Position numbers and translations under genes: made by a program. The notes under the pieces were generated by a model. That model did not search any database and was not told the origin of the DNA. It saw only the letters and a list, made by a program, of their open reading frames with translations. A stretch of 61,518 nucleotides of DNA, taken from the IMG/VR virus record IMGVR_UViG_3300020595_000037, positions 1 to 61,518 of that record. One strand, 5' to 3'. Positions 27,501 to 34,659 of this stretch are shown here, piece after piece; position 1 is the stretch's first letter; each line of letters begins with the position of its first letter. The stretch is from a virus.

Positions 27501-30500
27501 CTAAATCTCAAAATATTGTAGTGCATGAGGTTGGTCATAAAATAGTTTTAAATCAATTAAAAGATTTAAATGGAAATTTAACATCTTCTGGTGAAAGAAT
27601 TCTTACACAATTTAAAGAACTAATACCACAACAGCAAAGAAAAATAGTTGAAAGCGCTTTGAAGAGAAATTATAAAAATGATTCTAAAAGTAAACAATTA
27701 GAAGAATTTTTTACAATATTTAGTGAAAAATTTGCTGATGGTGAAATTATTTTACCAGGTGAAACGAGAAAAATAGAAGGAATAAATAATGCTTCAGATT
27801 TACTTAATCTTGTTAGAAGAGTACAAGGTGAACTTGGTCTTATATATGATGGTAAAACAGATAAGTTTAGTGCTAACTTACTTGAAGCAATAGAACTTGG
27901 TGCTAAAAATGCTAAAGTAGAAGGAGCTCAGTATAAAAAAATAGAATTTGATCCTAAAACAAAATTATCTTTACAGATAAACCCATTGGTTACAACAGAA
28001 ACGGTAGTTGATTTTCAAAAAAGAGATTATTTTAATATATCAGAAAATATTAGAAATGGATCATTTGATCTTTTAATGCCAGAAGGTTTAAATTCAAAAC
28101 AAAGAGAAATAATAAGAGAAAGACTTAGTGAAAGATTAATTAATTACGATCCATCTAAATCTGCTTTAAACACTTGGCTTATAAACAATATTGAATTCTC
28201 TAGAAAAGATGCAAATAAAAGATTGTATGAAGAAAGTAAAGGGCCTGATTATTTAGAAGAAAACTATAAAGAAGCCGCTTCTGTTTTAGATGGTCAAAAC
28301 ACTTTTGAAATATCAGGTGAAGCTCCAGCTTTACAAAGATCTACAATTAAAAAAATATTAAATTTACAACCTACTGAAATAGACAATGTAAAACGTAGTA
28401 TAGCTAAAATTGTATTTGGTAAAGAATCAGTTCAAGGTTTAGAAAATTTAACTAGAAAAGATATACAATCTATAAGACAAGAGTTTTTAAAATCTGAAAC
28501 AGGTGATGGAACTAAAATTAGAAAAATAGTTTTAAATAAAATAAATGAACTTGGTAAAAATGGTCTGTCAACAACTAGTGGTGTAGAATTAGTTCATAGT
28601 GGTATTTCTTTATCAAGAATGTCAAACTCTTTAAAAGGTGGTGGTAAAGGTTATGATATATTTTTAGAGCCAGTGTTGAAAGAAAATGGAGAACAAGCTA
28701 GATATAGTGTAGAAGAAGCTAATAAATTAGGTATAGCACTAGATAAAAGTGGTTCAGGACCTTTGAAATATAAGAAAAGACCATTAAGTGATTTTATAAA
28801 AGATGGTGTGCCTACGCAAGAATACTTGAATTGGATACAAGGAAAAGATATAGCTTCAGGTGCAAGAGGTAGAAAAAATTCATTAGTAAATGAAATAACA
28901 GGTGAACTTGGTATGGAAGCAATGCTTTCAACAATGGTAGATCAAAAAATTGTTATACCACCTGTATTAGATGTTAATGGTAAAGTTATAGAACCTGCAA
29001 GAACAGAAGATTTATTTCCAAACGCTACACCTGAACAAAAAATAAAAATGGCAACAGATGCTATTGTAAATTTTGTAGGTGATAAGGTTTCTAGAGTTTA
29101 TAAAAATACTCAAAACTTGTTATATTCTAAAAAAGATTTTACTAAGTTTAATGCAGATATACAAGGTATAACCGGTAAAGATGGTCTTATAGACATGACC
29201 AAGTTTGCTGAAATATTTAATAAACAAGGTAAAGATTTTCAAAAACTATTTAATGAATCACTACCTGGTAATGATTTTGTAGCTTATATAAATAGTTTAA
29301 ATGTTAAAAAAATAGAGGAAATGTTGCCTCTGTTAGAAACAGAACTAAAAAAAGGTAGTCCAGAGTATTATGCTGAAGTTGCTAACGTTTTAAAAGAACA
29401 AACAAACTTTAAAAGATATTTAAACAAAATAGGTGTAGAATATACTCCAGAAAAAGATTTAGTTAAGCCTGAGTTTAATGCTGATGGAACAAAAAATTCT
29501 CAAAATATAGTTAGAACCAAAGGTTGGATGAAAAGCTTTATAAAACAATTTGGACCTTGGGGTGAATTAACAAAAACACAGCAAAACTATATACTTGGAA
29601 CTGTTGGGTTTGGAAAAAACTTAAGAAAAGAATTAGGTTTAGTTAAAGGTGATAGAACTAGAGAGCAAATGTTAATTGACGCTTTTGGAAAAGACGTATT
29701 AACAGGTGAAAGAACAGTTGAACTACCTGATGTGTATCAGGTTGCTTATAATCAAACTACTAAAACTAAATTTGAAGAACTAATAAAGGATAAAGACAAG
29801 TATACGCCTAAAGAGTTAAGAGATAAAATGGTAAAGCTTTTAATACCTAAAGGAAAAGGTGTTGAGTATTTTGAAACAATGGTTGCTAACAATACTAAAG
29901 CTGTTAATTCAACTTTAGAAGGTTTTTTAAATATGTATGAAAAAAGCTCTAATAAAACTAGAACTTTTGAAGATATTACCAACATGTTAAAATTACAGAC
30001 AAATCACAATTCTGGTATAAAAGGTTTGTTTCCTATAACTTCTATTCTTTTAGAAGCAAAAGGATCTGTTAATAAAAAAGGTGAAATAACTAATAAAAAA
30101 TTACACTTTGAACATAATAAAGAATTATTTAATTTTAGTAAATCTTTTCTTGAAATACTAAAAAGCGATAGAACTTTAGAAGCTAAAAAAGAATTAATAG
30201 AAAAATTATCTAAAGATGCTACTCAATCTATAATAAGTGAGCAAATGAGGTTTGAAAAAGATGCTGATGGAAGAACTGTGTCTGGTTCTTTAGATGCAGA
30301 TATGGCAACTTATGGATATAGAGAAGGTGCAGCTGGAAACGCAATAGATCTTTTAAATCCTTATGGTGGAACTGTAGCTCAAAAAATACAAAATAAATTA
30401 AAAACAAAAATTGTAAATAATTTAATAAAATTAGATACTAAAGGTAATAAAAATATAATTATGCCAAAACCTGAAAATGGTTTGATTTTTGAAAGAAATT

Positions 30501-32860
30501 CAAAAGGTGAAATTATAGGTTCTTATTCTAAAAAACAACATAACTTAAAACTAAGTAAGGGTTTAAATGATATATTGTTTAGAACAAAAGGTATAGATGC
30601 TAATTTAAAAGTAAGTAGAGTACAAGGTAAAAAAGAAGGTGCAAGTAAAGGACGCTTTATGAATATGTTTTACGGAGCTGAAGATTTTGGTGGTTTGACA
30701 TATTCTATATTAGCTGGTAAAGGTAAAAGTGGTGAAGCAGATCAAGCGTTTTTTAAAGACAATTTAGTAACACCTTACAATAGAGGTGTTGCAAAAACAG
30801 AACAATATAAGATAACTTTAAAAAGAGACTATGCTAATACTTTAAAGCAATCTAAAATAAACGACATCGTTGGTAAATTACCTGGCAAAGGAGATGGTTT
30901 AACTAAAAAAATAGAAAACTCTAGTTTTACATATGATCAAGCTGTAAGATCTTATCTTTGGAATAAAAGTGGTTATGAAATACCCGGTATAAGTAAAGAG
31001 CAAAAAACACAACTAATTGAAACTATAACTAATAATCCAGAGTTACAAGCTTTTGCTGATTCGTTATTAAAAATTACTAAAAACAACAAATGGACAGAGC
31101 CTGGAGCACACTGGGACGTTAGAAATTTAAGTTATGATGTTTTAGTAAATCAGGTTGATAGAGCTCGTAAAGGTTATATAGGTGAGTTTACAAATAATGT
31201 TGATGCTATATTTTCTGAAGCTAATTTAAACAAACTAGAAGCAGCTTACGGGCCAGCATATAGATCTTCTTTAGAAAGTTCTATAAGAAGAATGAAAAGT
31301 GGAAGCAATAGACCTGGTGGAGGTACAGCTACTGAAAATGCTTTCATGAACTGGACAAATAATTCAATTGGTGCTATTATGTTTTTTAACAGAAGATCAG
31401 CAGTTTTACAAACATTATCGTCAGTTAACTTTATAAACTGGGGTGATAATAACCCTTTAAAAGCTGCTCAAGCGTTTGGTAACATAAAACAATGGACTAC
31501 AGATTTTACTACAATATGGAATTCTGATAAGCTTAAAGCTAGAAGAGCTGGTTTAGGTAGTGATTTAAATTCAGCTGAAATAGCTAAAGCTATAAAAGGT
31601 AGTACAAATAAACCTGCTGCTGCTTTATCTTATTTATTAAAACTTGGTTTTACACCAACACAACTTGCTGATAGTTTTGCTATTGCATCAGGTGGCGCTT
31701 CTATGTATAGAAATAGAACAAACACTTATTTAAAAGAAGGATTTGAACTAAAAGAAGCTGAGAAAAAAGCTTGGGAAGATTTTTCAAGAATATCTGAAGA
31801 GACGCAACAGTCAGCAGATGCTTCTCTTATTTCACAACAACAATCAAGTACATTAGGTAGATTAGTTTTAGCATTTCAAAATACACCAATGCAGTATACT
31901 CGTATGATAAGTAAGTCTGCTAGAGATTTAGCTAACAACAGAGGTGATTTTAAAACTAACGTAAGTAAAATAGCTTACTATGGTGTTGTACAGAATATGG
32001 CATTTGCTTCATTACAAAACGCTTTGTTTTCAGAAATAAATGGATTTGACGGTGATGATTCTGATCAACCGTTAACAGAAGAACAACAAGCTAAAAGAAA
32101 TAAAAAAATTACTAGAATAGTAAACAATATGTTTGACTCTGTAGCTAGAGGTTATGGTATATATGGCGCGATTGGCTCTAATGCTAAGAATACTGTAATG
32201 AAATACATGGAAGAAGAAGGTAAAGATGCTTTTCAAAAGGATCACGCAAAAACTTTACTTGAAATTATAAATTTATCTCCTCCTATAGGATCTAAATTAA
32301 GAAAAATATATAACTCTATACAAACTAAAGAATTTAATAAAGATATTATAGCTGAAAGAGGTTTTGATGTAACTTATGATGGTAAAGTAAACCTAAGCCC
32401 TGCTTATAGTGTAACTGGATCTTTAGTTGAAGGTGTAACTAACGTTCCACTTGAAAGAACTATAACAGAAATAAATAGTTTAGTTGAAGCGCTTGATGAG
32501 AAAAATTCTGCATTTCAAAGATTAGCTTTACTTATGGGTTGGAGAACTTGGGATGTAGGAGCTTCAAATGAAGAGATGGATGAATTAAGAGTTGATATTA
32601 AAGATAGAAAAAAAGAAGAAAAAAAGAAAGCTAAAGAAGAGGAAAAAGAAAAACTTAGAAAACAAGAAGAAGAAAGAAAATACTTAGGTAAAACAGAAGA
32701 GCAAATAAAAACTATAAAACAAAGAGACTCTTTAGTTGGAACTAATAAAAACTCTCAAATTGAATCTTTGTTAAAATTAGGTTTAACTAAAAAACAAATT
32801 AGAGAGTTAAAACTTGAAAAAGAAAGAGTTGATAAAATAATTGAATTAACAAACAAATAA
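24530..32860 (+). CDS. giant virion-associated protein with HExxH metallopeptidase motif
   Basis: The 2776-residue protein is by far the largest gene. A zinc-peptidase motif VVHEVGHKIV is at H999-H1003, with a possible third ligand at E1058/E1059 (EEFFTIFSEKF). Residues about 2265-2510 form a well-conserved-looking block (MNWTNNSIGAIMFFNRRSAV and FQNTPMQYTRMISKSARDL) that I recall from very large phage virion proteins. The last 90 residues are charged coiled coil. By analogy with T7 gp16, N4 gp50 and phage polyvalent proteins it is likely packaged and ejected to act in the host early. No RNA polymerase motif or lysozyme domain was found by eye. Confidence 0.7.
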   Translation: MANCKELHVIGSQAYKDCLEKNKEKDEEVVEVVEDEVIEDTDPNIERIALNEQVILSNESNAKVFGEDVFTHDLSLIDTKKLFDKIDTQEFKPEINLFGFFNKPFDETVGYNSLEKMDENDMNLPTFPLSLDMTPRQQAFVDRVASQDVRDIVLSNMANDKISKSLLDCRDGIQRCFDKIYDNIDNQGLRYLKGDQKRIAELNLELQKAVKSGDQDLVREVKKDLIKVRGKQNNNKSQIFDPEEGGKFKSVKYVDGELDPGDLSDTAIEIEENALTLIQKNRVENNGDVGVLQTQQTKLYYELISLSDIIVKNYDKVSKGKDKGVTQEAVEKWSNFFNGKNSLEAIKKMSETGILPKDLRLDYFSEGNGTILGDAFNEKIKEFLVSSRALLLNENPIDEEENVVLEGFNRKFKDFTGYNILNQNDDKVVFQTYNKLLGDVGVGFVDQIKQDQRLYTSIAELSYNTTLDLVPLITAMYGQNKIKGFKNIVNSVGKVGNYINKSFNPNNSKTISTVINTVFGLDGKGSSGIKEMIKLGSADTILETLVGQEPMPAEFGFILGSTNSLMEQKMVQGSLLRLANKIPAVKYIYGSQSGRKLVNTLIGAGGGTGAMTFTEAAQYALKEGIWGESEYNSFAEVFMSPNAMGENPTEPKLGKLLSLYVSFAAIGLGQSSTAKAIYADLKKIDRNSGNKQRIKTINDLSKGSVIEVDGKKAFSDIQIKDLNSEKNIQSATEKAIGNIKKDKNLTDVEKIKKIQEITEASEYLMVSREYGLVMDSFAKSETYSRTIEKESGKVIQKLTQGGNGLFSLEAKDIDFISGTDPIMLAKSLMKQNPNLSPRKAKYTAIDMQQKALFISNTATNFVGNQRTGEGGKLRNEIINVLKESQKIGEEIITLSKPENRKKNGIAGDLKIEKAKAKLEELKIKLQEQENNASDLAEARAIEKAAFFGDANVKVNILTGKDYKDKGYEPSEGVFIQKSGEIDININKIRETKSQNIVVHEVGHKIVLNQLKDLNGNLTSSGERILTQFKELIPQQQRKIVESALKRNYKNDSKSKQLEEFFTIFSEKFADGEIILPGETRKIEGINNASDLLNLVRRVQGELGLIYDGKTDKFSANLLEAIELGAKNAKVEGAQYKKIEFDPKTKLSLQINPLVTTETVVDFQKRDYFNISENIRNGSFDLLMPEGLNSKQREIIRERLSERLINYDPSKSALNTWLINNIEFSRKDANKRLYEESKGPDYLEENYKEAASVLDGQNTFEISGEAPALQRSTIKKILNLQPTEIDNVKRSIAKIVFGKESVQGLENLTRKDIQSIRQEFLKSETGDGTKIRKIVLNKINELGKNGLSTTSGVELVHSGISLSRMSNSLKGGGKGYDIFLEPVLKENGEQARYSVEEANKLGIALDKSGSGPLKYKKRPLSDFIKDGVPTQEYLNWIQGKDIASGARGRKNSLVNEITGELGMEAMLSTMVDQKIVIPPVLDVNGKVIEPARTEDLFPNATPEQKIKMATDAIVNFVGDKVSRVYKNTQNLLYSKKDFTKFNADIQGITGKDGLIDMTKFAEIFNKQGKDFQKLFNESLPGNDFVAYINSLNVKKIEEMLPLLETELKKGSPEYYAEVANVLKEQTNFKRYLNKIGVEYTPEKDLVKPEFNADGTKNSQNIVRTKGWMKSFIKQFGPWGELTKTQQNYILGTVGFGKNLRKELGLVKGDRTREQMLIDAFGKDVLTGERTVELPDVYQVAYNQTTKTKFEELIKDKDKYTPKELRDKMVKLLIPKGKGVEYFETMVANNTKAVNSTLEGFLNMYEKSSNKTRTFEDITNMLKLQTNHNSGIKGLFPITSILLEAKGSVNKKGEITNKKLHFEHNKELFNFSKSFLEILKSDRTLEAKKELIEKLSKDATQSIISEQMRFEKDADGRTVSGSLDADMATYGYREGAAGNAIDLLNPYGGTVAQKIQNKLKTKIVNNLIKLDTKGNKNIIMPKPENGLIFERNSKGEIIGSYSKKQHNLKLSKGLNDILFRTKGIDANLKVSRVQGKKEGASKGRFMNMFYGAEDFGGLTYSILAGKGKSGEADQAFFKDNLVTPYNRGVAKTEQYKITLKRDYANTLKQSKINDIVGKLPGKGDGLTKKIENSSFTYDQAVRSYLWNKSGYEIPGISKEQKTQLIETITNNPELQAFADSLLKITKNNKWTEPGAHWDVRNLSYDVLVNQVDRARKGYIGEFTNNVDAIFSEANLNKLEAAYGPAYRSSLESSIRRMKSGSNRPGGGTATENAFMNWTNNSIGAIMFFNRRSAVLQTLSSVNFINWGDNNPLKAAQAFGNIKQWTTDFTTIWNSDKLKARRAGLGSDLNSAEIAKAIKGSTNKPAAALSYLLKLGFTPTQLADSFAIASGGASMYRNRTNTYLKEGFELKEAEKKAWEDFSRISEETQQSADASLISQQQSSTLGRLVLAFQNTPMQYTRMISKSARDLANNRGDFKTNVSKIAYYGVVQNMAFASLQNALFSEINGFDGDDSDQPLTEEQQAKRNKKITRIVNNMFDSVARGYGIYGAIGSNAKNTVMKYMEEEGKDAFQKDHAKTLLEIINLSPPIGSKLRKIYNSIQTKEFNKDIIAERGFDVTYDGKVNLSPAYSVTGSLVEGVTNVPLERTITEINSLVEALDEKNSAFQRLALLMGWRTWDVGASNEEMDELRVDIKDRKKEEKKKAKEEEKEKLRKQEEERKYLGKTEEQIKTIKQRDSLVGTNKNSQIESLLKLGLTKKQIRELKLEKERVDKIIELTNK

Positions 32861-32862
32861 TT

Positions 32863-33084
32863 ATGGCATTTAAAATGAAAAGCTCACCTTTTAATCAAGG
32901 TAAAAAATCGAGATTTGGTGGAACACCTGATTCTACAGATGAGCAAAAAAGAAGAGAAGAAGCTACAGATCAGTTATTTAATGAAGGCAAAATTACAGAA
33001 ACAAATAATAAAGCTTATAGAAAAATAAATAAAAGAGTTAGAAAAAACAAAAGAAAAGAAATTAGATCAATTAAAAAATCATGA
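32863..33084 (+). CDS. small basic protein with SPFNQG motif
   Basis: The 73-residue, highly charged protein begins MAFKMKSSPFNQGKKSRFGG, carrying the NQG motif found in the genes at 260 and 2773, and ends in a Lys/Arg-rich helix. It starts 2 bases after the giant gene and overlaps the next gene by 4. Function unknown. Confidence 0.6.
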   Translation: MAFKMKSSPFNQGKKSRFGGTPDSTDEQKRREEATDQLFNEGKITETNNKAYRKINKRVRKNKRKEIRSIKKS

Positions 33085-33470
33085 AATTATGGAAAATTGT
33101 CCTTATTGCGGTAGTTGCTTCTGTCATTAGTTGCGGAACCTACAACACCAAACCTAAAATACAAATTACGCATGTTTTAGCAGTCACAGAACAAGGTGAT
33201 ACGTTAAGATTACCTATTAATATGATTAAACCAAACGTTTACTACAACGTTATATCATATCCTAATAGATATTATGGTGGTTGGTATAATAATTATTATC
33301 GACCAAGCTACTATAACAATAGACCTATATATGCCCCTGGAAACGGATCAAGTAGATCATCAAATAATAATAATAATAACAATAATAATAACAATAGTAA
33401 GGGTAAAGCTGAATCTAAAGATATATCAAGACTGGATGTCAACAACTCTAAACTGAAAATAAAAAATTAA
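33081..33470 (+). CDS. phage lipoprotein with poly-Asn tract (possible outer spanin)
   Basis: The 129-residue protein has a lipoprotein signal (MKLWKIVLIAVVASVISCG) with C18 as the lipidation site. The mature part is rich in Tyr, Asn and Pro, contains a run of Asn encoded by AAT/AAC repeats, and ends in a charged segment. It is immediately followed by a gene for a membrane-anchored coiled-coil protein. A lipoprotein paired with an inner-membrane coiled-coil protein is the layout of phage spanins, which fuse the two membranes at lysis. A superinfection-exclusion lipoprotein is the main alternative. Confidence 0.7.
   Translation: MKLWKIVLIAVVASVISCGTYNTKPKIQITHVLAVTEQGDTLRLPINMIKPNVYYNVISYPNRYYGGWYNNYYRPSYYNNRPIYAPGNGSSRSSNNNNNNNNNNNSKGKAESKDISRLDVNNSKLKIKN
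33362..33396 (+). repeat. AAT/AAC trinucleotide repeat
   Basis: About eleven AAT or AAC triplets in a row encode the poly-Asn stretch of the lipoprotein. Because the unit is three bases, slippage would change linker length without breaking the reading frame. Confidence 0.75.
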
Positions 33471-33755
33471 ATGGCTCAAAAAATTTCAGAAAACACAGAA
33501 GTACAATTAGATTTAAAAACAATTGGGATGCTAGTTGCAGGTGCAGTTAGTTTAGCTGCTATGTACTTTACTTTGCAAAAAGATATTGATCTTGCAAAAG
33601 AACTACCTAAACCAGAGGTAAGTAGAACAGAATATGATCTTAAAGATGAGCTAGTAAGATCCACTATCATGGACATTGATGAAAAAGTTCAAGACAATAG
33701 TGAAAAGCTAGATAAGATAGATGATAAACTGTTCACAATTATAAACAATAAATAA
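33471..33755 (+). CDS. single-TM coiled-coil protein (possible inner-membrane spanin)
   Basis: The 94-residue protein has one hydrophobic helix at about residues 17-35 (TIGMLVAGAVSLAAMYFTL) and a C-terminal charged, helical part (MDIDEKVQDNSEKLDKIDDK). The start codon directly follows the lipoprotein stop. A short N-terminus, one membrane helix and a coiled coil fit an inner-membrane spanin or an XhlA-like lysis helper. No biochemical motif decides between them. Confidence 0.62.
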   Translation: MAQKISENTEVQLDLKTIGMLVAGAVSLAAMYFTLQKDIDLAKELPKPEVSRTEYDLKDELVRSTIMDIDEKVQDNSEKLDKIDDKLFTIINNK

Positions 33756-33756
33756 A

Positions 33757-34110
33757 ATGAAAAAGCTTTTAATTATATTTACTTTACTATGTGGTTACTT
33801 TTCAAACGCACAACTAAAAGTTTTACATATTAATTCTTCTTGGAACACAAGACATAATTTAGATTTGCAAGGGATACAAAATGCTCAAGTTCAATATACA
33901 TTTTTAGAAGACTTAGCACCATCTTTAAAGCAACAAATTAAATCAGTTCCTACTATTTTAATAATAGGTGAAGATAATAAAACAAAAATGATTTGGAGTG
34001 GTGGAATCGCATTAAAATTAAAGATAACAAAAGATGATGTTCAGTCTGTAATTGATAAAATTATAGCCCGTGACTCTGCGATACCCGTAAGAAGAAGATC
34101 AACAAATTAA
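33757..34110 (+). CDS. exported thioredoxin-fold-like protein lacking the CxxC
   Basis: A signal peptide is evident (MKKLLIIFTLLCGYFSNA, then Q19). The mature part resembles a thioredoxin fold: strand KVLHIN, then SSWN where WCxxC would be expected, then KSVPTILIIGE with the cis-Pro motif at V64-P65-T66. The two catalytic cysteines are missing, so redox activity is unlikely. It probably acts in the periplasm. It starts 1 base after the membrane protein gene. Confidence 0.55.
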   Translation: MKKLLIIFTLLCGYFSNAQLKVLHINSSWNTRHNLDLQGIQNAQVQYTFLEDLAPSLKQQIKSVPTILIIGEDNKTKMIWSGGIALKLKITKDDVQSVIDKIIARDSAIPVRRRSTN

Positions 34111-34191
34111 GACATTTGTAAAAGTGATTTTAAGGGTGTAAATAACAGGGAATCAAGTGATTATAATAATGTAACACATTAATTATTATCA
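34111..34191 (+). promoter_or_regulatory. short A/T-rich non-coding gap, possible promoter region
   Basis: This 81-base gap separates the thioredoxin-like gene from the ankyrin-type gene. It is A/T-rich and has no terminator-like hairpin. It could hold a promoter, but I see no clear consensus. Confidence 0.25.
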
Positions 34192-34521
34192 ATGAACTTA
34201 ATTTTATCTTTCTTGTTATTTTTCAATATGTCTAATGATATTGAAACTGAACTCTTAAATGCTATTAATGATGGAAATTACAACAAAGTAAATACCATAT
34301 TAGTAGTAAATCAAATTGCTGCATGGGAAAAAATAGATGGTAAGCCACTATTAATACATGCGGTTATAGCAGATCAACCTAATATTGTTTATTTGCTATG
34401 TATAAGAGGCGCTCAAATGTATACAAACTTTTGTGATGAAGGTTTTAATGCTTTTGATTGGGCAAAAAAAAGTGGTAGTATCTACGCTCACGCAGAGCTA
34501 ATAGTTATTTCCAAACAGTAA
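34192..34521 (+). CDS. ankyrin-repeat-like protein
   Basis: The 109-residue protein contains ankyrin-type helix-turn-helix units (ETELLNAINDGNYNKVNTIL, then KPLLIHAVIADQPNIVYLL, then FNAFDWAKKSGS). The N-terminus from ATG 34192 is hydrophobic (MNLILSFLLFF) and could be a signal peptide; ATG 34228 (MSNDIETELL) would give a cytosolic version. It is the last gene before the convergent terminator. Ankyrin repeats mediate protein binding; the target is unknown. Confidence 0.65.
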   Translation: MNLILSFLLFFNMSNDIETELLNAINDGNYNKVNTILVVNQIAAWEKIDGKPLLIHAVIADQPNIVYLLCIRGAQMYTNFCDEGFNAFDWAKKSGSIYAHAELIVISKQ

Positions 34522-34565
34522 GGAATAATAAAATGGGCACCATACCCAAACATTCCTGTAACAAG

Positions 34566-34597
34566 AAAGGGAGCTATGAAAATAGCCCCCTTTTTTT
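34566..34597 (+). terminator. rho-independent terminator between convergent operons
   Basis: A stem AAAGGG-A-GCTA/TAGC-C-CCCTTT with one A-C mismatch and loop TGAAAA runs into a long T-run. It ends the plus-strand virion transcript about 45 bases after the ankyrin gene. A separate small stem CGTTGG/CCAACG near 34632-34653 may serve the opposite strand. Confidence 0.8.
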
Positions 34598-34659
34598 ATA
34601 TAATCAACTCCCACCAACCACTCATTTCCTCCGTTGGTGATCAATCCAACGAACGTTGA

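Noticed and set aside
24530-32860. Virion RNA polymerase in the giant protein
   Set aside because: I could not find the expected catalytic motifs (N4-like or crAss-like Asp motifs), so no polymerase function is claimed.
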